Source: Bradyrhizobium sp. Rc3b
Lineage (GTDB): Bacteria; Pseudomonadota; Alphaproteobacteria; Rhizobiales; Xanthobacteraceae
NCBI RefSeq assembly: GCF_900114915.1
Contig: NZ_FOUS01000008.1
Coordinates: 372,001 to 436,000, forward strand
Length of the DNA: 64,000 nt
Direction: 5' to 3'
The translations under genes and the position numbers were made by a program. Shown here one piece after another: positions 16,844 to 24,881 of the stretch; within the stretch, counting starts at the first letter, position 1, and the number at the start of each line of letters is the position of its first letter. The notes beneath the pieces were generated by a model. That model made no database searches. It saw nothing but the letters and a program-made list of their open reading frames with translations, and had not been told where the DNA came from.

Positions 16844-17905
16844 TCATGTTTCCGTCCGCTGCGTGTTGAAGTCTCGATCTGTGGCGGCAATCAGCGCGCG
16901 ATACCGATCTTCGTACTGTCGCGCCATTCGGCATGCGGTGAAGCGTTCCTCGAAGCGGGCGCGCACCCTCTTTCGATCCAGCTTGCTCAATTCGCCGACC
17001 GCCTTGACCGCCTGATCCTCGTTCTCGACGATGAAGCCGGTCACACCGTGCTCGATCACCTCAGGGACGGAGCCGGAGCGGTAAGCGATCACAGGCGTTC
17101 CGCAGGCCATCGCCTCGATCATGACCAGCCCGAAAGGCTCCGGCCAATCGATCGGAAATAGCAGCGCGGCGGCCCTGTCGAGGAAGGCCTGCTTTTTCAC
17201 GTCATCGACTTCGCCGACAAGCTGGATCTTCTCGCCATCGATTTGAGGCTCGAGGTGCTTCCTGAAGTAGGCAGTCTCGGCGCGCGGAATCTTCGCAGCG
17301 ATGCGCAGAGGCATCCGGGCCGCGTGCGCGATACGGATTGCGTCCTCCGGCCCCTTCTCGGCCGTCAGGCGGCCGAGAAACGCCAGATAGTCCCCCTTCT
17401 CATAGGAGGGGCGCAACAGCTCCGACGGCAATCCGTGCTGGATGGTTCCCATCCACTTCGCATCCAGAAGCGGCAGGCGCTGATGATCGGAGATCGACAC
17501 GAAACCAGCCTCGGGGAATTGCCGAACCAATTCGGGCAACCCAGGCAAGTCGAGGCGACCGTGCATGGTCGTCATGAACGGCACGCCAAGCCGACTGAGC
17601 AACGGGAGTTGCAGCCAGTCGATATGCGCGTGGATCACATCGAAATCCCTCGCCCGCTTCGCGATCGCTTCCAGCAGCATTGCGTTGGCCGCACCCGGAT
17701 CCGCGCCCTTTCGGCCGAGTCGCAGCGCGCGTGGCCATACCGGGTGAAGCTTGCCGGTCGTGCGGGAGTCGCCACTCGCAAACAGCGTGACGTCGTGTCC
17801 AAGCTTGACGAGCTCATCGACCAGCTAGGCCACCACCCGCTCGGTGCCGCCGTAGAGCTTTGGAGGGACGCTTTCGGCCAGGGGAGCAAGCTGAGCGATG
17901 CGCAT
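16844..17905 (-). pseudogene. glycosyltransferase family 4, interrupted by an in-frame amber codon
   Basis: The full frame encodes about 353 residues of a GT4 enzyme. It starts at ATG 17905 (MRIAQLAPLAESVPPKLYGG) and carries TERVVA, a TAG at 17825-17827, then LVDELVKLGHDVTLFASGDS in the same frame. Homologues normally have a tryptophan (TGG) at this place, so a single G-to-A change explains the stop. The downstream open part (17680-16844) holds the donor-site motifs EPFGLVMIEAMACG and the nucleotide-binding half but lacks the N-terminal Rossmann half, so a restarted product would be inactive. No other frame damage is seen, so the change is recent, or an assembly error, or the codon is suppressed. 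Confidence 0.82.
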
Positions 17906-17917
17906 GACAGCCCGCCG

Positions 17918-18046
17918 CTATACCGCTGACCGGACGATCAGCACGATGGCCGCGGACAGAAGGTTCGAGATCGCGAGCAGCGTCCACTGCGGCCTCGCGC
18001 TTGCGCTCGCCAGGCGGCACACTAGGCTCTCAATCAGGCTCAGCAT
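17918..18046 (-). CDS. putative 42-aa single-span membrane peptide
   Basis: Too short for a routine ORF call. ATG 18046 overlaps the stop of the upstream gene (ATGCTGA), suggesting coupled translation. The peptide has a polar N-terminus with one cysteine and a C-terminal hydrophobic helix (WTLLAISNLLSAAIVLIV). It ends 13 bases before the glycosyltransferase start. No family recognised; the coding evidence is the overlap and the clean helix. Confidence 0.4.
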   Translation of the reverse strand: MLSLIESLVCRLASASARPQWTLLAISNLLSAAIVLIVRSAV

Positions 18047-18255
18047 GAGTCGTCCGAAAGCCGCTCGAGATAGGCAAGCCCGAAACCCGTGAGCTCCTGG
18101 GCATCGCCATTACTCTGGCGCGCTTCCCGTCTCCCTCGCAAATGACGCTCGAGCAGGCAGCGACGGCCGTCTGCAGCATCGACACCGCGATGGCGGGCGC
18201 GATACACGCGCCAAGCGGTATCGACCGCCGTTCGTAACGGGTCGTCGTCGACCAT
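18040..18255 (-). CDS. small conserved-looking hypothetical protein, 71 aa
   Basis: ATG 18255 sits about 8 bases after GGGAG; a GTG at 18270 is the alternative start. The protein is rich in Arg, Asp and Leu (TAWRVYRARHRG, RCLLERHLRGRREARQSN, ELTGFGLAYLERL), predicted helical and soluble. Rhizobial genomes carry short proteins of this pattern with RCLLERHL and FGLAYL, but the function is unknown. It is the first of three same-strand genes leading to the broken glycosyltransferase, with which it may have been co-transcribed. Confidence 0.55.
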   Translation of the reverse strand: MVDDDPLRTAVDTAWRVYRARHRGVDAADGRRCLLERHLRGRREARQSNGDAQELTGFGLAYLERLSDDSC

Positions 18256-18387
18256 CTTCCCAGCTCCCACTGGAGATATCCATGGGACGCCAACTCGTCG
18301 CGACGGCGGAAGTTTCCAGTTTTTCCCGAAAGTCTAATCCTGCCCGCAAGGCGAGCGCAGCAAGCGCTCACTGCCAGTGCGTGCAAA

Positions 18388-19392
18388 TCAGGCGGCGCGG
18401 CGGGCGGCCATCTCCGCGGCGAGGAGCAACGCGGCGCGACTGGCGCCGATCGATGCGATTCCCTGCCCGGCAATGTCGTAGGCGGTGCCGTGCGCGGGCG
18501 TGCAGATCGGGAAAGGGAAGCCGCCGAGCATGGTCACGCCGCGATCGAAGCCCATCAGCTTCATCGCGATCTGGCCCTGGTCGTGATACATCGTCAGCAC
18601 CGCATCGAAGGCGCCGGCCTTGGCGCGCAGGAAGACGGTGTCGGCCGGGAACGGCCCCTCTGCGGCGATGCCCTCGCGCTGGCCGGCCGCGACCACGGGC
18701 GCGATGATATCGATCTCCTCGCGACCGAAATTGCCGCCATCGCCAGCATGTGGATTGAGACCGGCGACCGCGATGCGCGGCCGCGCGAAGCCAGCGTTGC
18801 GCATGCAGGCATCGGTCAGCTGGAGCGCACGATGGATGCGTTCGCTGGACAGGTTTGCGGCAACGTCCCTCAGCGGGATGTGCGAGGTCACCCGCGCGTT
18901 CCAGAGCCGGTCCAGCACGTTGAACTCGCTCGCCGCCGACTTGAGTCCGACCACCTCCGCAGAGAATGCGATCTCGTCGTCGTACTCGGCGCGGGCGAGC
19001 CGCATCGCCTGCTTGTTGAAGGGAGTGAAGCAGACCGCGTCAACATGGCCGTCGCGGCCGAGCTCGAGCGCGTGTTTGTAGTTGGCAAGCGCGAACCTGC
19101 CGCCGGCAAGGCTCGCGGTCTTCGGCTCGACCTCTTTGGGATCAAGGTGACGAAGATCGAGAAACAGCGCCTCGCCGTCCGCCGCGCGAAGATCGGCCCC
19201 CTGCTCCACCATCTTCAGCGCCGGCTTGACGCCGGCAATGCGCGCGCCCTCCTCGAAGATGCGGCGGTCGCCGATCACGACGAGCCGGCAGCTCGCGCGG
19301 ATGTCGTCCTGCGCCAACAGCTTGGCCGTCAGCTCCGGGCTGATGCCGGCGGGGTCTCCCATGGCCAATGCAATCAGCGGCTTTGCGGTCAT
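18388..19392 (-). CDS. PdxA family dehydrogenase (4-hydroxythreonine-4-phosphate dehydrogenase or a catabolic paralogue)
   Basis: PdxA oxidises 4-phospho-hydroxythreonine in vitamin B6 synthesis; paralogues decarboxylate other beta-hydroxy acids, such as 4-phospho-threonate or the terephthalate cis-diol. The 334-residue protein keeps the three zinc histidines (VTSHIPLRDV, LNPHAGDGG, MYHDQGQIAMK) and the N-terminal ALAMGDPAGISPEL. ATG 19392 overlaps the tctA stop (ATGA). Its place as last gene of a TTT-transport/CoA operon argues for a catabolic paralogue rather than the pyridoxine enzyme, so no symbol is given. Which substrate is oxidised cannot be read from the sequence. Confidence 0.85.
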   Translation of the reverse strand: MTAKPLIALAMGDPAGISPELTAKLLAQDDIRASCRLVVIGDRRIFEEGARIAGVKPALKMVEQGADLRAADGEALFLDLRHLDPKEVEPKTASLAGGRFALANYKHALELGRDGHVDAVCFTPFNKQAMRLARAEYDDEIAFSAEVVGLKSAASEFNVLDRLWNARVTSHIPLRDVAANLSSERIHRALQLTDACMRNAGFARPRIAVAGLNPHAGDGGNFGREEIDIIAPVVAAGQREGIAAEGPFPADTVFLRAKAGAFDAVLTMYHDQGQIAMKLMGFDRGVTMLGGFPFPICTPAHGTAYDIAGQGIASIGASRAALLLAAEMAARRAA

Positions 19393-20927
19393 ATGATCAC
19401 CTTCTCCTGGGCCGTCGGTTCGGTCGCGGGGGATGCGGGTTTGCGCCAGAGGCGCGCGAGCTGCAGCACGAGCGGAAGCAGCAACAGCGCGATGCCGGCC
19501 ATGATCAGGCATGTCACCAGCTTGTTCGCGAAGAATATCCCGAGCGATCCCTTCGACATTAGCATCGACTGCCGGAACGCATCCTCGGCCTTGTCGCCGA
19601 TGACGATTGCGAGAACGAGCGGCGCCAAGGGATAGAACAGCTTCTTGAAGAGATAGCCGACGATGCCAAAGCCGAGCATCATGACGACGTCGAGATAGGA
19701 GTTCGACACCGAATAGGCGCCGACGACGCAGATGATCACGATCAGCGGGGCGATGACGACGAAGGGGATCCGCATCAAGGCGGCAAACACCGGAACAGTC
19801 AGCAGCACCAAGGCGACGGCGACGATGTTGCCGACATACATCGAGGCGATCAGGCCCCAGACGAAGTCCTTCTGGTCGACGAACAGCATCGGCCCGGGAT
19901 TGAGGCCCCAGATCATCAGCCCACCCATCATGACGGCCGCGGTCGCAGAGCCGGGAATGCCGAGCGAGAGCATCGGCAGCAGCGCGCTGGTGCCGGCGGC
20001 ATGGTCAGCCGTCTCCGGCGAGATGATGCCTTCGACCTCACCGGTGCCGAAATAGCGGCCCCGGCGCGAGAAGCGGCGGGCAATGCCATAGCTCATGAAG
20101 GATGCCGCGGTCGGCCCGCCCGGGGTGATGCCCATCCAGCAGCCGATTGCGGCGCTGCGCAGCAACGCAATGCCATGCCGCGGCAGGCGTCCGACGGCGC
20201 GGAACACCTCGCGCCAGTCGATCTTCGAGGACACCGCGCGGGCGTGGAACTCCTCCTCGACCGCGACCAGGAGCTCGCCGATGCCGAACAGGCCCATCAC
20301 GGCCACGACGAAGCTCACGCCCTTGACCAGCTCGTCAACGCCCATGGTGAGGCGGACGCTGCCGGACACCGTGTCGATGCCGATCGCGGCGATCGCAAAG
20401 CCGATCGCGAGCGCCACGACGGTCTTGATCGGCGCGGCGCCGCCCATGCCGACGAAGCTGGCAAAGGCCAGGAAATAGACGGCAAAATATTCCGCGGGCC
20501 CGAAGGCGAGCGCGACCTGCGCCACCCAGGACGCGAGGAAGGTAATCAGGATAACGCCGATTAGCGCGCCGAAGGCGGCCGAGCCGAAGGCGGTGGCGAG
20601 CGCCGCGGTCGGCCTTCCGTCACGCGCCATCGGATAGCCGTCGAAGGTGGTCGCGACCGACGACGGCTCGCCGGGGATGTTGAACAGAATCGAGGTGACC
20701 GAGCCGCCGAACAACGCACCCCAATACATGCTGGAGAGCAGGATGATCGCCGACACCGGCTGCATGCCGAAGGTCAGCGGCAGGAGCAGCGACACGCCAT
20801 TTGGCGCACCCAGCCCCGGCAGCACGCCGACGAGAATGCCGAGCAGCACGCCGACGACCATCAGCACCAGGTGCGGCACGGTGACCGCGATGGTGAAGCC
20901 GTGGAGGAGTTCGCCAAGATTGTCCAT
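19389..20927 (-). CDS. tctA: TctA family large permease of a tripartite tricarboxylate transporter
   Basis: The 512-residue inner-membrane permease has about ten to twelve spans. Family-typical segments include GVLPGLGAPNGVSLLLPLTF and PGSATAAVMMGGLMIWGLNPGP, plus GEPSSVATTFDGYPMARDGR. It moves a carboxylate delivered by TctC, using the ion gradient. It is preceded by tctB (10 bp between) and followed with an overlap by pdxA-like. The gene is full length. TTT systems carry diverse carboxylates, so the substrate is not defined by this sequence. Confidence 0.95.
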   Translation of the reverse strand: MDNLGELLHGFTIAVTVPHLVLMVVGVLLGILVGVLPGLGAPNGVSLLLPLTFGMQPVSAIILLSSMYWGALFGGSVTSILFNIPGEPSSVATTFDGYPMARDGRPTAALATAFGSAAFGALIGVILITFLASWVAQVALAFGPAEYFAVYFLAFASFVGMGGAAPIKTVVALAIGFAIAAIGIDTVSGSVRLTMGVDELVKGVSFVVAVMGLFGIGELLVAVEEEFHARAVSSKIDWREVFRAVGRLPRHGIALLRSAAIGCWMGITPGGPTAASFMSYGIARRFSRRGRYFGTGEVEGIISPETADHAAGTSALLPMLSLGIPGSATAAVMMGGLMIWGLNPGPMLFVDQKDFVWGLIASMYVGNIVAVALVLLTVPVFAALMRIPFVVIAPLIVIICVVGAYSVSNSYLDVVMMLGFGIVGYLFKKLFYPLAPLVLAIVIGDKAEDAFRQSMLMSKGSLGIFFANKLVTCLIMAGIALLLLPLVLQLARLWRKPASPATEPTAQEKVII

Positions 20928-20937
20928 CGGCCCTCCG

Positions 20938-21420
20938 TCAGAACCCGAGGGCGGCTGCGAGCGCGCCGTGCGGCAAGCTCACCTGGAACATGCGCTCGAA
21001 CACGACGTAGAGCGCGAGTGCTGTCGCAGCCGCCATCCCCAGCGCGCGCGGCACGGATTGATGTTTTGGGATCGCCAGCACCGCAAAGACATAAAGCGAC
21101 GAGGCGACGTACATCCCGGCGAGCGGGATCGCGGCCACGAAGATCGCGGCCGGCACGAACAGGCCGGCGAGCCGGCGCAGCTCGAAAGGCGTGATCGCGA
21201 TGGGAACGTTTGCCAGGGACGCAACCGGCAACACGCCCCGCACCAGGTTGTAGAGGCTTCCGAGCACGATGATGATGCCGGTCAGGAACGGAAACGTGCC
21301 GGCGTCCACGCCCGCGCTCGACCAGCCAATGCCGTTGTCGAGGCTGGAGATGACGACGGACACCCCGAAGCCGCCGGTGAGCACGGCAGTCGCAAGTTCA
21401 AGAGCGCGGCGTGAGATCAT
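20938..21420 (-). CDS. tctB: TctB family small membrane subunit of tripartite tricarboxylate transporter
   Basis: A 160-residue protein with four predicted spans (the first is LATAVLTGGFGVSVVIS; the last include SSLYVFAVLAIP and LGMAAATALALYVVF). The DAGTFPFLTGIIIVLGSLYNL stretch is typical of TctB. Position between tctC and tctA confirms it. ATG 21420 starts the natural N-terminus (ISRRALEL); an upstream frame to 21465 is ignored. A short inverted-repeat element separates it from tctC. Confidence 0.9.
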   Translation of the reverse strand: MISRRALELATAVLTGGFGVSVVISSLDNGIGWSSAGVDAGTFPFLTGIIIVLGSLYNLVRGVLPVASLANVPIAITPFELRRLAGLFVPAAIFVAAIPLAGMYVASSLYVFAVLAIPKHQSVPRALGMAAATALALYVVFERMFQVSLPHGALAAALGF

Positions 21421-21483
21421 GGGGGGCTCCGCTCTGGCGTCGGACAAGGGTCGGTAGTGGCGCATGCGTCTTTGCCCAGCCCT

Positions 21484-21628
21484 CGCTGTCGTCCCTGCGA
21501 ACGCAGGGATCCATAACCCCAGGGAGACGTTTGACGAAGACTTGACGTCACATCCACGCCGGTACCACCACCAGCACTCCTAGAGAGATCACGCGGTATG
21601 GGTCCCTGCGTTCGCAGGGACGACAGCG
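21484..21628. repeat. intergenic repeat element, family A copy 1
   Basis: A 145-bp element with long inverted ends (CGCTGTCGTCCCTGCGAACG ... and the reverse complement). Its interior shares CACGCGGTATGGGTCC and a CGAAGACT segment with the second copy at 59129-59298. It lies between tctC and tctB, where it may make a hairpin that lowers expression of the permease genes. Confidence 0.8.
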
Positions 21629-21649
21629 GAGTTGGTGGCGCGCCCCACC

Positions 21650-22642
21650 TCACTTGACGAGCCAGCCCTGCTCGCCCGCGACCTGTTTGACGTGTTCGAG
21701 ATCCTGCTTGATGAACTTGTCGAACTCGGCGCCCGTCAGGAAGGTGTCGACCTGAGACGTCTTCTCGATGTAGTCCTTCCACTCGGGTGTGGCCTGCACC
21801 TTCTTCATGAGGTCGACATAGAACGCGGCCTGGTCCGGCGTGACCTTGCCGGGCAACCACACCGTGCGCGGCTGCTCATATTGCTTGATGTCGAGCCCCT
21901 GCTCGACGCAGGTCGGAACGTCGCCCCAGCCTTCGGTCGCGGTGACCTTGGCGCCCTGCGGCAGCCGCTTCGGGCTGAAAACGCAGAGCGGCCGCTGCGT
22001 GCCGCCGCGCCATTGCCCGAGGCTTTCGCTGGGATTGTTGACGTGGGAATCGAGATGACCGCCGGCGAGCTGCACGGCGGTCTCCGCGCCGCTCTTGAAG
22101 GGAATGTAGGTCAGCTTGACCTTGCCGGCCTTCTCGATCATGCGCGTCAGCACCTCGTCGGTGTCCTTCGACTGGGCGCCGCCCATCTTGAACTCGCCCG
22201 ATGCGGCCGCCTTCAGATAGTCGCCCGCCGTCTTGTAGGGTGCGTCTTGCTTGACCCAGAGCAAAAACTCGTCCTGCGCCATCGCCGCTACCGGCGTGAG
22301 ATCGGTGTAGTTGAAGGCGACTTTGGAGACGAGCGGTTGCTGCCAGGCGTTCGAGGTACCGAAGATCACCTTGTAGGGATCGCCAGCGGAGGCCTTGCCA
22401 TAGACATAGCCTTCGGCGCCGCTGCCGCCGCCCTTGTTGACGACGACGATCGGCTGCTCCGTCAGCTTGTGCTTGGTGATGATGTTCTGCACCGCGCGCG
22501 CCAGGTTGTCGGTCCCGCCGCCGGGCCCGGCGGTGGCGATGAACTCGATCGGCTTTTGCGGTTGCCAGGCACTGAGCGCCGGCATCGTGCCGGCAAGCAT
22601 CATCGCGGCTGCGGAGAGCATAAATATCGACGTCCGACCCAT
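21650..22642 (-). CDS. tctC: TctC/Bug family periplasmic solute-binding protein
   Basis: A 330-residue extracytoplasmic receptor that feeds carboxylates to TctA/B. It has a signal peptide (FMLSAAAMMLAGTMPALSA) followed by WQPQKPIEFIATAGPGGGTDNLAR, the classic Bug N-terminus with the ligand-loop GPGGGTD. The second loop is in FGTSNAWQQPLVSK. ATG 22642 is used because the signal peptide begins there and GGAGGAAATC lies upstream; the longer frame to 22819 is not used. It is the first transport gene after the CoA-transferase gene (55-bp gap). Confidence 0.93.
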   Translation of the reverse strand: MGRTSIFMLSAAAMMLAGTMPALSAWQPQKPIEFIATAGPGGGTDNLARAVQNIITKHKLTEQPIVVVNKGGGSGAEGYVYGKASAGDPYKVIFGTSNAWQQPLVSKVAFNYTDLTPVAAMAQDEFLLWVKQDAPYKTAGDYLKAAASGEFKMGGAQSKDTDEVLTRMIEKAGKVKLTYIPFKSGAETAVQLAGGHLDSHVNNPSESLGQWRGGTQRPLCVFSPKRLPQGAKVTATEGWGDVPTCVEQGLDIKQYEQPRTVWLPGKVTPDQAAFYVDLMKKVQATPEWKDYIEKTSQVDTFLTGAEFDKFIKQDLEHVKQVAGEQGWLVK

Positions 22643-22697
22643 GATTTCCTCCAGCTGATTTTTGTCTCTTATTGTTGTCTGTCCTATCGACGTCCGA

Positions 22698-23957
22698 TCA
22701 GGCGACGCGTTCCTCGCGCCTTCCCGATGCCAGGACGATTGCGCCTTCTTTTTCGAGCGCTTCGATCTGCTTCTGGTCGAACCCGTACTCGGCCAGCACC
22801 TCGCTTGTGTGCTCACCATAGACCGGCGCGCCCGATAGCACTTTGCCTGGGGTCTCCGAAAACTTGACCGGAAGACCGATCGTCTTGACCGGGCCGAGCG
22901 TGGAATGCTCGACCTCGACGACCATCTCGCGCGCCAGAGTCTGGGGATCGCTGAGCGCCTCCAGCATGTCGTGCACGGGTCCGCACGGCACGCCCTTCTC
23001 GTCCAACGCCGCGAGCCAATGCGCCCGCGACTTCGTGCGGAAGCGTTCGCTCAGCACCGCTTCGAGCACTTTCAGATTGGCCATGCGGTCGGCGCCGGTG
23101 ACGAAGCGCGGATCGGCGGCGAGTTCGCTGGCGCCAAGGGCTTCCAGCATCAAGAGCCAGTGCTTCTTGTTGGCGCCGCCGACCACGAGCCAACCGTCGG
23201 AAGCTTCAAATGCTTGATACGGAGCATTAAGCGGATGGGCCGAGCCCATCGCGCGCGGTGCCGTGCCTGCCGCGAGCGCGATGGTCGATTGCCAATAGGT
23301 CTGCACCAGGGCCGCTTCGTAGAGCGAGGTCTCGACCCACTGCCCCTCGCCGGTCTTGAGGCGGTGCGTATAGGCCGCGAGGATGCCCATGCTGGCGAGC
23401 AGGCCGGCGGTGATGTCGGACAGCGGCGGGCCACATTTGACGGGCGGCCCATCCGGGCGTTCGCCAGTGAAGCTCATGATGCCGCTCATGGCCTGGGCGA
23501 CGAGATCGAATCCCCTGCGGTGCTTGTAGGGACCGGTGCGGCCGAAGCCCGACAGCGAGCAGTAAATCAGCGCCGGGAATTGCGCGTGCAGCGCCTCGTA
23601 GCCGAAGCCGAGGCGCTCCATCGCGCCCGGCGCAAAGTTCTCGACCAGCACGTCGGCGTCAGCGATCAGCCGCCGCAGCACCTGCTTGCCGCCCTCGGTC
23701 TTCAGATCCAGCACGATGCCGCGCTTGTTGCGGTTCATCATCAGGAAGGAGGCCGCCTCCTCGCCGATCTTCGGCGGCACCGAATGGCGGGTATCGTCGC
23801 CGTTCGGCGATTTCTCGATCTTGATGACGTCGGCGCCCATGTCGGCAAGCATCAGGGTGCAGGTCGGCCCGGCCATGACATGGGTGAGGTCGACGACCCT
23901 AAGGCCGGCCAGCGGTCCCGAACGGCGAGAGTTGGATTGCGATCGATCGCTTTGCAT
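22698..23957 (-). CDS. CaiB/BaiF family (class III) CoA-transferase
   Basis: A 419-residue class III CoA-transferase that moves CoA between carboxylic acids through an aspartyl-CoA thioester. The N-terminal LAGLRVVDLTHVMAGPTCTLMLADMGADVIKIE is family-defining; the probable nucleophilic Asp is in RRGFDLVAQAMSGIMSFTG. ATG 23957 overlaps the end of the crotonase gene; the GTG/ATG further upstream is less likely. It probably activates the carboxylate imported by the TctABC system that follows. Donor and acceptor acids cannot be predicted. Confidence 0.92.
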   Translation of the reverse strand: MQSDRSQSNSRRSGPLAGLRVVDLTHVMAGPTCTLMLADMGADVIKIEKSPNGDDTRHSVPPKIGEEAASFLMMNRNKRGIVLDLKTEGGKQVLRRLIADADVLVENFAPGAMERLGFGYEALHAQFPALIYCSLSGFGRTGPYKHRRGFDLVAQAMSGIMSFTGERPDGPPVKCGPPLSDITAGLLASMGILAAYTHRLKTGEGQWVETSLYEAALVQTYWQSTIALAAGTAPRAMGSAHPLNAPYQAFEASDGWLVVGGANKKHWLLMLEALGASELAADPRFVTGADRMANLKVLEAVLSERFRTKSRAHWLAALDEKGVPCGPVHDMLEALSDPQTLAREMVVEVEHSTLGPVKTIGLPVKFSETPGKVLSGAPVYGEHTSEVLAEYGFDQKQIEALEKEGAIVLASGRREERVA

Positions 23958-23967
23958 CGGGCCTGTC

Positions 23968-24762
23968 CTATTGGCCGCGCCATTGCGGGGCGCGCTTGTT
24001 GAGGAAAGCATCGAGCCCTTCGCGAAAATCCTGGCTCGTGTAGCACATCAGGATGAGGTCCTCGCCTTCGTCCCGGGTCAGCCGCCGTTGCAGGCGTGCC
24101 ACCGCCTGCTTGGTCGCATTCAGCGTCAGCGGCGCATGGCTGGCGACGAGCCGGGCCACCTCATCGGCGCGCCTGTCGAGCGCGGCAATGTCCTCGACCA
24201 CCTCGCCGAGCAGCCCGACGCTCGCAGCCTCCGTGGCGTCGACGAGGCGTGCGGTGAAGATCAGGTCCTTGACGCGTGCAGCGCCAATCAGCGCGGTAAG
24301 ACGGCTGACATTGGACATCGACAGGCAATTGCCGAGCGTCCGGGCAATGGGGAATCCGATCTTCGCGCTTGCCGTGCCGATGCGGAGGTCGCAGGCCGCG
24401 GCGATGCCGGCGCCGCCCCCGGTGCAAAAGCCGTTGATCGCCGCGATGGTCGGTACCCGGCACTGCTCGAGCGTGGTCAGCACGCGATCAATCCGGTTCT
24501 CGTAGTCGATCGCATCCTGCGGCGTCTTGAACTCGCGGAACTGATTGATGTCGGTGCCGGACGCAAAGGCCTTGTCGCCGGCTCCGCGCAGCACCAGCAC
24601 CTTGATCGCATGATCGCTATTGGCCTGCTCGCAGATCGCGGCGAGCCGCTCGTACATGGCGAAGGTGAAGGCGTTGCGGGCCTGCGGGCGGTTGAAGGTG
24701 ATCCGCCCGATGCCGTCTTTGCATTCAAAAACGAGGTCGTCTGCCTCTACCGCCAGGTCCAT
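23968..24762 (-). CDS. crotonase-fold (enoyl-CoA hydratase/isomerase) protein, atypical active site
   Basis: A 264-residue crotonase-superfamily enzyme. The oxyanion-hole regions are present (GAGDKAFASGTDINQF and FCTGGGAGIAAACDLRIG). The two glutamates that act as acid/base in hydratases are not evident: where Glu144 sits in the rat enzyme (LPEV-type) this one has FPIARTLG, and at the Glu164 site it has Asp (VKDLIF). It may therefore be an isomerase, dehalogenase or racemase-type member. It is the first gene of the operon and is divergent from the GntR regulator. The region from its start contains an operator-like site at 24718-24729. Confidence 0.82.
   Translation of the reverse strand: MDLAVEADDLVFECKDGIGRITFNRPQARNAFTFAMYERLAAICEQANSDHAIKVLVLRGAGDKAFASGTDINQFREFKTPQDAIDYENRIDRVLTTLEQCRVPTIAAINGFCTGGGAGIAAACDLRIGTASAKIGFPIARTLGNCLSMSNVSRLTALIGAARVKDLIFTARLVDATEAASVGLLGEVVEDIAALDRRADEVARLVASHAPLTLNATKQAVARLQRRLTRDEGEDLILMCYTSQDFREGLDAFLNKRAPQWRGQ
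24718..24729. promoter_or_regulatory. operator-like site 1 (TTTGCATTCAAA), inside crotonase start
   Basis: The 12-base TTTGCATTCAAA lies in the first codons of the crotonase gene. The same motif (in either orientation) recurs at 24791-24802 and 24853-24864. The pattern TTTG-N4-CAAA is a half-symmetric site of the kind GntR/FCD proteins use. Confidence 0.5.
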
Positions 24763-24790
24763 TTCCTCATATCCTCTTGTTTTTTACATT

Positions 24791-24802
24791 TTTGAATGCA
24801 AA
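24791..24802. promoter_or_regulatory. operator-like site 2 (TTTGAATGCAAA)
   Basis: This is the reverse complement of sites 1 and 3. It lies in the divergent gap between the crotonase and gntR genes, 62 bp from site 3. With site 3 it forms a perfect 13-bp inverted repeat. Confidence 0.6.
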
Positions 24803-24852
24803 ATCTGGGATTAGCAAGCTGGAACTTCGACGTTTCGATCGGATATCCAAGT

Positions 24853-24864
24853 TTTGCATTCAAA
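24853..24864. promoter_or_regulatory. operator-like site 3 (TTTGCATTCAAA)
   Basis: The third copy lies 18 bp ahead of the gntR start codon. Sites 1-3 have centre spacings of about 73 and 62 bp, which would allow DNA looping. The binding protein is inferred to be the adjacent GntR regulator. Confidence 0.6.
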
Positions 24865-24881
24865 TTGGAGCGCTGGTCCCC

